Source: Axinella damicornis (lineage: Eukaryota > Porifera > Demospongiae > Axinellida > Axinellidae). Taken from it: DNA of 64,000 nucleotides. Shown piece after piece: positions 56,830-64,000 of this stretch. The translations under genes were made by a program, and so were the position numbers. The stretch spans positions 8,298,361 through 8,362,360 of the forward strand of contig OZ007518.1 of NCBI GenBank assembly GCA_963931865.1. Reading direction: 5' to 3'. Every line of letters begins with the position of its first letter. Position 1 is the stretch's first letter. The notes under the pieces are model-generated. The model was not told the DNA's origin. It saw only the letters and a list, made by a program, of their open reading frames with translations, and did not search any database.

Positions 56830-59644
56830 ATGTCTTTCATGACGGATTACGGAAGCGTGTCAGAGCGGAATCCCTTCACCGATGACAGTACAGTGTACCG
56901 TAGCTCTATTCCAGAGCTCCCGAGTATTTTTCAGCAAGATCATGAAGCTCAAGATGTACGGGTGGGACAGTATGGCTTCCAATCCGAGCAAGATCATGAA
57001 GATCCAGCTGGACGGGTGAAGGAGGGAAAGTATGGCTTCCAATCCGAGCAAGATCATGAAGATCCAGCTGGACGGGTGAAGGAGGGAAAGTATGGCTTCC
57101 AATCCGAGCAAGATCATGAAGATCCAGCTGGACGGGTGAAGGAGGGACAGTGTGGCTTCCAATCCGAGCAAGATCATGAAGATCAAGCTGGACGGATGAA
57201 GGAGGGACAGTATGGCTTCCAATCCATTGCAAATCAAGACGACACCGCAGCTGGTCAGAGTGTAGCTACTGGACCCACCTCCAATGGTGTGCAGCTGAGC
57301 GATGCCGCAGACAGTACAGCTGTGTCAGGAAGAAGGTGGAATCCTAACCAGCTGTCGCAGAATCCTGCTCATTTGGGAAAAGATATGTTCTTCCCCGTAG
57401 AAGGTGAGCTACTTAAGGTACTGAACTAGCCTCGTTCCCAGGCCTCCACCCAGCAGCAGTGGAGCCTCGTTCCCAGGCCTCCACCCAGCAGCAGTGGAGC
57501 CTCGTTCCCAGGCCTCCACCCAGCAGCAGTGGAGCCTCGTTCCCAGGCCTCCACCCAGCAGCAGTGGAGCCTCGTTCCCAGGCCTCCACCCAGCAGCAGT
57601 GGAGCCTCGTTCCCAGGCCTCCACCCAGCAGCAGTGGAGCCTCGTTCCCAGGCCTCCACCCAGCAGCAGTGGAGCCTCGTTCCCAGGCCTCCACCCAGCA
57701 GCAGTGGAGCCTCGTTCCCAGGCCTCCACCCAGCAGCAGTGGAGATTTTTCTCCAAGGCTGCGAGATAAAGTCCGGGCGGAGGTCTTGGAACGAGGTATA
57801 GTAGCGAACCACTCCCCTCCTCTCTCCTTCCGTACCTCTTCCGTGCATCCGTTCACTGCCACTGACAGAACAGCTAGCTAAACCATTGAACACAGTGTAC
57901 CGGTAGGTATAATCGCAACAAGTAGTTGGTGTGTGACTGTGAATTTTCTTATTCTCTTGTCTGTAGGTGTTGATGTTAGTAACTTTAGTGCAATGCTGCC
58001 TGTAAACACCTGCGGTAAGATGGTGATGGTGAACGGTAAGAACATCGCTCTCTTCTTTATTGATGGCCGTTTCTATGCTGTGGATGAACAGTGCCCTCAT
58101 TTAGGTAGGTATTGTGATGTTATGGTGCTGCTTTGTTATTGTTGTTGTTGTTGATCCTAATGTTGCTGTACATGTTACTGTTACCTCTAGGAAGTGTAGC
58201 TGCAGTATATAGTTGTTGTTGTTGTTGTTGCTTGTTGCAGCTGCCACTGTTGGTGTTGTTGATGTTACCTCTAAGAGGGATAATTATGAATTTTGCTAAT
58301 GAGGGTCTACGTCTGAAGTCAAATGGTTTACCTATTAACTAACTAGCTAGTTAGCTAACTAACTAATAGCCCCATTGAGGGGTTTACCACGATGGTGGCT
58401 AACGAGAGCCTGGAGAAGACAGAGGCAGGTCCCCTGACTAGCAGGTTAACGGAGGTGTCATCCCACCAATTGGCAGTGGAGACTACTTTATTGGGGGCAG
58501 TGGCCTGCCATAGGGATGTTCCAGTGATACTTACTTGCAAACGATGAGAGAGCTGTGCCTCAAAGGTTTCCCCACCATGCTGATTTCAGGCAAAGGGAAG
58601 TTCTCCACTGTACATACAGCTATAGCCTTGTTCCCAAGCTCTTGGGCCTGGGAACGAGGCTAATACAGTTATTGCAGTACCACATTGTGGATATCCTGAG
58701 GAACCCATTGGGGCAGTACTGGTGAGATCTTAGTGGACAGAATAATAACCTTGAATGACTCATGGAAGGGCTCAGAACCAGAGTGGTCTAACCCAAAAAT
58801 CAAGTACTGGAAATTGCATGAATTGCACAAAAATGGAGTAAAAAGGTATGCATTGGGCATTGAGCGTATGACCGAAATTTTGAAATTCTTGAAATTTCAG
58901 CAGCTCCTGAAACACGTACATTTTAACAGTATTCTCAAGTTTAGGGGGGCTAGTTCAATGTTTGTGGGTTAGACCACTATGGTTCCGAGCCCTTCGGCCA
59001 TCATCATTGGAGAGCTTCCCTTTGCATGAAATTAGCTTGGTGTGGAGAACCTTCGAGGCAAAAGCATTTGACTGCTAATCGAAAGGTTGCAGGTTCGAAT
59101 CCCACCATTGCCATAGGAGATTTTCTTTCTCCTAGGAGTTGACTCAGCTCTACCCCCAAAAATGAGTAGGTGTGTTCTTGAAGGCGTTTCACCTGAAATA
59201 GTTCACACTGCATCCTTCGGAGGGGATGTAAAGCCGTCGGTCCCGGGGGACCGGGGTCCATAGGCTCTGCCTTCTCCAGGCCCTCGTTAGCCACCATTGT
59301 GGTAAACCCCTCAAGGGTAGTTCAAGTTCAAGTCAAGCAAAGCTCTCACATCACCCATTCAAGAAGATTTCATCCCTCGTGAATGCCTTTGTGGTATATA
59401 TTGTGTTCCAGGTGGTCCTCTTCACTTGGGAGACATTGAAGATGCGGCTGGGTTGGAGTCCCCCCGAGTGGTGTGCCCTTGGCACAAGTGGTGTTTTGAG
59501 CTCGCAACCGGGAGGCTCGTCCGGCCAGCCTGGAACCACCAGCACGTACAGAGCTATCCTGTTACCACCAACAGATCGGGACAGATATTCATTGGTTTTA
59601 GCTCAATTGACCCCTCTTGTTTCAGCAAGGACCCTGATTTTTAA
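56830..59644 (+). CDS. Rieske [2Fe-2S] domain protein with N-terminal 20-residue repeats, three exons
   Basis: A small Rieske ferredoxin-like protein, probably an electron carrier; its partner is unknown. Exons 56830-57403, 57967-58104 and 59412-59644 have matching phases and give 314 aa. The cluster ligands are in place: C-P-H-L-G (C234, H236) encoded across the second junction, and C-P-W-H (C259, H262). Flanking strands (ALFFIDGRFYAVDEQ, RVVCPWHKWCFEL) fit the fold, and the layout resembles RFESD-type animal proteins. The first 190 residues are unusual. After a short polar start come five units of a 20-residue repeat (one shortened), with words QDHEDPAGRVKEG and YGFQSE, encoded by nearly identical 60-bp DNA repeats at about 56935-57230. 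I see no targeting signal or membrane segment. Start choice: ATG 56830 opens this frame; ATG 56839 is also possible. Confidence 0.85.
56935..57230 (+). repeat. 60-bp in-frame coding tandem repeat
   Basis: Four near-identical 60-bp units plus one diverged shorter unit inside Rieske exon 1, each starting around CAAGATCATGAAGATCCAGC. Differences between units are few and include a Tyr-to-Cys change in unit 4. Copy number is likely polymorphic. Confidence 0.95.
57429..57743. repeat. 35-bp satellite, nine copies, built from a transposon end
   Basis: Exactly nine 35-bp units start GCCTCGTTCCCAGGCCTCCA, with essentially no variation. The first 19 bp of the unit are the terminal sequence of the dispersed AGCCTCGTTCCCAG family. 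The array is closed at 57744-57796 by the opposite end (GAGGTCTTGGAACGAGGTATA). It lies in Rieske intron 1, 26 bp after the donor. Open frames through it are artefacts. Confidence 0.95.
58371..58425 (-). mobile_element. SINE tail fragment
   Basis: The complement of CTCCAGGCTCTCGTTAGCCA and GGTAAACCCCTCAA matches the 3' end of the SINE at 59036-59310, in the opposite orientation. It lies in Rieske intron 2. Confidence 0.55.
58620..58662. repeat. Minimal AGCCTCGTTCCCAG-family hairpin
   Basis: TAGCCTTGTTCCCAAGCTC is followed almost at once by TTGGGCCTGGGAACGAGGCTA. This is the smallest form of the family. Confidence 0.65.
59036..59310 (+). mobile_element. tRNA-derived SINE
   Basis: The 5' part is tRNA-like: an A-box-like TAGCTTGGTGTGGAG, an anticodon-arm-like region with CTGCTAA in a 5-bp stem, and a canonical B-box GGTTCGAATCC at 59092-59102. 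A non-tRNA body follows with ACTGCATCCTTCGGAGGGG and GTAAAGCCGTCGGTCC, then a tail ending GGTAAACCCCTCAAGGG. The anticodon loop resembles serine GCT, but the T-stem does not pair, so this is a SINE and not a working tRNA. It lies 100 bp before Rieske exon 3. Confidence 0.7.
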
Positions 59645-59861
59645 CCTTTTTGTATGTGCTGCTCAATTCTTAATTGCTATGATGCATCCATTTTGAAGAT
59701 GAGCGTGATACTGGTTTGTTCGAGACCTCGCTGTGGTATATAGTTAGTGTCTTCAGTTTCATTGTTGTAGTTATTAACTATTATTGTGCAAAACCTGCAG
59801 GACCCTATAGGTAGTATTTAGCAACCTAATGTCGTCCAACCCAGCCCCTGCCCGTCAACCA

Positions 59862-60189
59862 TAGTCTGGTTCCCAGACCCACCGAGAGGAAGGGTCTGGG
59901 CAAATGACTTGCACTTCCGCGTAGCCGAGCACTGCATTCCGGCGAAAGTGTTGATTCGATTAGGGAAAAACGCACGTACGTTATCTAGTATGTCTGACTG
60001 ATGAATAGCGTTATATACGCGCGCGCACCCGTACATAATGTTATTCATCAGTCGCGAGTCCCCCGCATCTGCGGCTTCTCACCTACTCACAGCAACTAAT
60101 AATGCACACTGAATGAAATTCCTCGGCTATTCAGAAGCGCAGTTCATTTGCCCAGACCCTTCCTCTCGGTGGGTCTGGGAACCAGACTA
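59862..60189. mobile_element. Long-TIR MITE with 8-bp target duplication
   Basis: The ends TAGTCTGGTTCCCAGACCCA and TGGGTCTGGGAACCAGACTA are perfectly inverted over about 35 bp. GTCAACCA flanks both sides. Its terminal words resemble the element at 4355-4621. It lies downstream of the Rieske stop codon. Confidence 0.8.
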
Positions 60190-60759
60190 GTCAACCATGG
60201 CCAGCTACATTGCATGATGGTTGTAGCGCTGAAAGGAGCTAGTCATGCATGTCACTTGCGTGCACAAGGCCTATAGTGCAACCAGGCATGTACTTCCAAA
60301 AATGTGGAAATGGACAAATCTTGACATAACTTCCTGGATGTAGGTCAGATGTGCTTTGAACTTGGACACATTACTCCACCCCCCAAAACCAATATTAATA
60401 TGCGGCGTTGCCATGGTGACGATGACGTCACACTAATTAGGTCCAAAAATGCAGTTTTTCTGTATCAGCTAAGTAGTTCTACATGCTTCATCCAATACTA
60501 ACAAAATTGGTATCAATTGAAAGCTCTCATTGAAAGGAACAATCCTACCAGAGAACTTTTTTGTTACAACATTCTCATTTTTTTGTATTCATTTAAAACC
60601 GATTTTCGGGTCATCACTTTGAAAGCTATATCATTTTTTATTACTATAGCAATGAACTCCAAACTTGCAGGCAAGAAGGTAAACACATAAAGGAAGGTTT
60701 CTACCAGAGAAAATTTTCAAATACAACTACAGGAACAAAAGAACTGAAACGGAAACAAA
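60190..60759. other. No gene recognised
   Basis: AT-richer sequence between the MITE and the minus-strand frame at 60760. No repeats or RNA genes were seen. Confidence 0.5.
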
Positions 60760-61173
60760 TTACTGAAGTTCGGAAATTCGTCTGTGTAATTTTATAATCT
60801 TCTTGTAATTCTTAACTAGTTTCTCCAAGTCTGATCCACCAGGTACCCCTTCCAAATAGGCGTACATATAATGCCTAACCTTCCTGAAGTGTGGATGCAT
60901 ACTTTCTAGAGTCACCGAATCGAGAGCTGGGTGTATAACGTTCCCCCGGAGGCTTGACTCCGTATCTGCAGTATGCCTTCGAACAACGCTTTTCCAGAGC
61001 CCATAGCGCTTGATGGGGTTTACTTCACAGTTAAACTTTGGCAACATGTACTCAATGTGTTCCTTGTCCTCCACTAAAAGCCGCTCAATTCTTGATTTCT
61101 CGTTTTGGAAGTTAGGGTGACTGCCCAAAATCTTTATGGGAAACCAGGCCCAGGCGTCTTGTACGGAGGACAT
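60760..61173 (-). CDS. Unrecognised open frame, possibly a 3' exon or intronless gene
   Basis: 137 codons from the ATG at 61173 to a TAA-type stop at 60760. The frame stays open a little upstream of that ATG, so this could be the last exon of a longer gene reaching toward the N gap. The product is rich in charged and aromatic residues (DAWAWFPIKILG; LVKNYKKIIKLHRR), predicted helical, with no signal peptide or membrane segment. I do not recognise the family. A real gene seems likelier here than for other orphan frames because composition and length stand out, but function is unknown. Confidence 0.4.
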   Translation of the reverse strand: MSSVQDAWAWFPIKILGSHPNFQNEKSRIERLLVEDKEHIEYMLPKFNCEVNPIKRYGLWKSVVRRHTADTESSLRGNVIHPALDSVTLESMHPHFRKVRHYMYAYLEGVPGGSDLEKLVKNYKKIIKLHRRISELQ

Positions 61174-61714
61174 CGCCAAAACGTAGGTATCGTCAGGTTT
61201 GCCTGCCCCTTCACACTGGTATTCCCCCTAATGAATCTGGAGGCCTTGTTGTTGAGGTCTTCACTCGCTCGCAGTATGCGAGATCGCCGGTACTTGCCTT
61301 ACTTGCTCTCTGGCCGATCTCGCTATCGTTCTCAAAGAATTGAGACTTCAATCATGCACTGCCTTGTCTGACATCCCTATCATCATGGCAGCAAGCTCCG
61401 CAGCCATTGTGTCTCCTAAGTTAAGCTGCTTTGTGAGCTAGAAACACAACAAAAGACCGAGAGAAACTTTGTCCAATTATCACAGTCTCAATATTAAATA
61501 TGATCGACATCAGACTTCATACTCGAGTCCAGATCGAACGTGGGATCGACAGCTTCATCATCAGTGTCTGCAGCATCCTCTGTCATCGCTAGAAGTCCAG
61601 CAAATCAACGGGCTCATCTTGCTCCACGTCGGTACCGTTGCGTTCACTTCGCACCTCGATTTCAGCCGCACTGGCGGTACCACTGGCAGAATCTCGCCTT
61701 CTTTTTCACTCCCT

Positions 61715-61914
61715 NNNNNNNNNNNNNNNNNNNNNNNNNNNNNNNNNNNNNNNNNNNNNNNNNNNNNNNNNNNNNNNNNNNNNNNNNNNNNNNNNNNNNN
61801 NNNNNNNNNNNNNNNNNNNNNNNNNNNNNNNNNNNNNNNNNNNNNNNNNNNNNNNNNNNNNNNNNNNNNNNNNNNNNNNNNNNNNNNNNNNNNNNNNNNN
61901 NNNNNNNNNNNNNN
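61715..61914. other. Assembly gap (200 N)
   Basis: Exactly 200 N, so probably a default gap size. The minisatellite begins at its right edge, which suggests the assembly broke inside or at the start of the array. Confidence 0.98.
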
Positions 61915-64000
61915 CACTCTACCTGACTCTACCTTGGCTCTACCTGACTCTACCTTGGCTCTACCTGACTCTACCTTGGCTCTACCTGACTCTACCTGAC
62001 TCTACCTGACTTTACCTGACTCTACCTTGGCTCTACCTGACTCTACCTGACTCTACCTGACTCTACCTGACTCTACCTGACTCTACCTGACTCTACCTTG
62101 GCTCTATCTACCTGACTCTACCTTCGCTCCACCTGACTCTACCTTGGTTCTTACCTAACTCTACCTGACTCTACCATGGCTCTACCTGACTCTACCTTGT
62201 CTCTACCTGACTCTACCCTGACTCTACCTTCACTCTACCTGACTCTACCTTGGCTCTACCTGACTCTACATTCGCTCTACCTGACTCTACCTTGGTTCTA
62301 CCTAACTCTACCTGACTCTACCTTGGCTCTACCTGACTCTACCTGCACTCTACCTGGCTCTACCTGACTCTACCTTCGCTCTACTTGACTCTACCTTGGC
62401 TCTACCTGACTCTACCTGACTCTACCTGACTGTACCTTGACTCTACCTTGTCTCTACCTGACTCTACCTATGTTCTACCTGACTCTACCTTCACTCTACC
62501 TGACTCTACCTTGGCTCTACCTGACTCTACCTTGGCTCTACCTGACTCTACCTTCACTCTACCTGACTCAACCTTGGCTCTACCTGACTCTACCTTGGCT
62601 CTACCTGACTCTACCTTCACTCTACCTGACTCTACCTTGCATGGCTCTACCTGAATCTACCTTGCATGGCTCTACCTGACTCTACCTTGGCTCTACCTGG
62701 CTCTACCTGACTCTACCGTGGCTCTGCCCGACTCTACCTTGGTTCTACCTGACTCTACCTTCACTCTACCTGACTCTACCTTGGCTCTACCTTGGCTCTA
62801 CCTGACTCTACCTGACTCTACCTTGACTCTACCTTGTCTCTACCTGACTCTACCCTGACTCTACCTTCACTCTACCTGACTCTACCTTGGCTCTACCTGA
62901 CTCTACCTTCGCTCTACCTGACTCTACCTTGGTTCTACCTAACTCTATCTGACTCTACCTTGGCTCTGCCCGACTCTACCTTGGATCTACCTGACTCTAC
63001 CTTCACTCTACCTGACTCTACCTTGGCTCTACCTTGGCTCTACCTGACTCTACCTGACTCTACCTTGACTCTACCTTGTCTCTACCTGACTCTACCTTGG
63101 CTCTTCCCGACTCTACCTTGGATCTACCTGACTCTACCTTCACTCTACCTGACTCTACCTTGGCTCTACCTTGTCTCTACCTGACTCTACCTGACTCTAC
63201 CCTGACTCTATCTTCACTCTACCTGACTCTACCTTGGCTCTACCTGACTCTACCTTCGCTCTACCTGACTCTACCTTGGTTCTACCTAACTCTACCTGAC
63301 TCTACCTTGGCTCTACCTGACTCTACCTGCACTCTACCTGGCTCTACCTGACTCTACCTTCGCTCTACTTGACTCTGCCTTGGCTCTACCTGACTCTACC
63401 TGACTCTACCTGACTCTACCTTGACTCTACCTTGTCTCTACCTGACTCTACCTTGGTTCTACCTGACTCTACCTTCATTCTACCTGACTCTACCTTGGCT
63501 CTACCTGTCTCCACCTTGGATCTACCTGACTCTACCTGACTTTACCTGACTCTACCTTGGCTGTACCTGACTCTACCTTGGCTCTACCTGACTCTACCTG
63601 ACTTTACCTGACTCTACCTTGGCTCTACCTGACTCTACCTGACTCTACCTGACTCTACCTGACTCTACCTGACTCTACCTTGGCTCTATCTACCTGACTC
63701 TACCTGACTCTGCCTTGACTCTACCTTGTCTCTACCTGACTCTACCTTCACTCTACCTGACTCTACCTGACTCTACCTTGGTTCTACCTGACTCTACCTT
63801 CACTCTACCTGACTCTACCTGACTCTACCTTGGTTCTACCTGACTCCCCCTTGGTTCTACCTGACTCTACCCTTTCTCTACCTGACTCTACCTTGGTTCT
63901 ACCTGACTCTACCTTGGTTCTACCTGACTCTACCTGACTCTACCTGACTCTACCTTGGTTCTACCTGTCTCTACCTTGGTTCTACCTAACTCTACCTTGG
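61915..64000. repeat. 10/11-bp minisatellite, more than 2 kb, runs off the window
   Basis: Made almost wholly of two words, TCTACCTGAC (10 bp) and TCTACCTTGGC (11 bp) with variants (CTTCAC, CTTGTC, CTTGGT). Alternation gives a common 21-bp period, so frames stay open as seven-residue Leu-, Pro-, Asp- and Ser-type repeats. Larger blocks of about 200-300 bp recur, which indicates higher-order structure. There is no evidence of a gene. Confidence 0.97.

Noticed and set aside
56818..56890. ATG at 56818 as the start of the Rieske protein
   Set aside because: It opens a different frame that does not lead into the repeats or the Rieske domain. ATG 56830 is in frame with the confirmed exons.
57409..58100. 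Open frames on both strands through the 35-bp array
   Set aside because: 35-bp units without stops keep several frames open. The array is intronic in the Rieske gene and identical at the DNA level.
59036..59115. A functional tRNA-Ser gene with a GCT anticodon
   Set aside because: The B-box and an anticodon-like arm are present, but the T-stem does not pair and a SINE body follows directly.
61469..62009. Open frames running through the N gap
   Set aside because: N codons cannot be read as coding sequence, and the right part is minisatellite.

Overview
This is a 64 kb eukaryotic window, almost certainly from an invertebrate animal. Its genes are spliced with short to medium GT-AG introns, and the products are animal-type: glucose-6-phosphatase, a C-terminal-motor kinesin and a Rieske protein. 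The non-coding DNA is densely packed with small inverted-repeat elements. A sponge or another early-branching metazoan would fit, but that is inference from overall character; no marker gene in the window fixes the taxon.

Layout. (1) 89-2940, minus: a complete four-exon glucose-6-phosphatase gene (370 aa when joined). (2) 3-13.6 kb: no convincing gene; mostly inverted-repeat elements, several with clean target-site duplications. (3) 13716-39371, plus: a 16-exon dynamin-superfamily GTPase gene (749 aa without its missing N-terminal exon). Its introns hold many non-autonomous DNA elements and a truncated gypsy-type LTR element with gag. (4) 40.3-44.9 kb, minus: a chimeric block of two partial duplicates. 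One is the 3' half of the kinesin motor; the other is the first three exons of the glucose-6-phosphatase gene. (5) 45273-55963, minus: a complete 20-exon kinesin-14 gene (913 aa) with an unusual N-terminal region. (6) 56830-59644, plus: a three-exon Rieske [2Fe-2S] protein gene (314 aa), head to head with the kinesin gene across about 870 bp. (7) 60760-61173, minus: an unrecognised open frame. (8) 61715-61914: a run of 200 N, followed by a 10/11-bp minisatellite running off the window end.

The genes do not form one pathway. Glucose-6-phosphatase is an ER enzyme, the kinesin a minus-end-type microtubule motor, the GTPase probably a membrane-remodelling enzyme and the Rieske protein a putative electron carrier or oxygenase partner. 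The strongest observations are the segmental duplication that fuses two unrelated gene fragments, the kinesin N-terminal architecture, at least four TTAA-flanked elements, an element family sharing AGCCTCGTTCCCAG-type ends that has seeded a 35-bp satellite, and a GTPase coding exon lying between inverted element ends.

All exon models were made by eye from splice signals and reading-frame continuity. No alignment, database search or transcript evidence was available.
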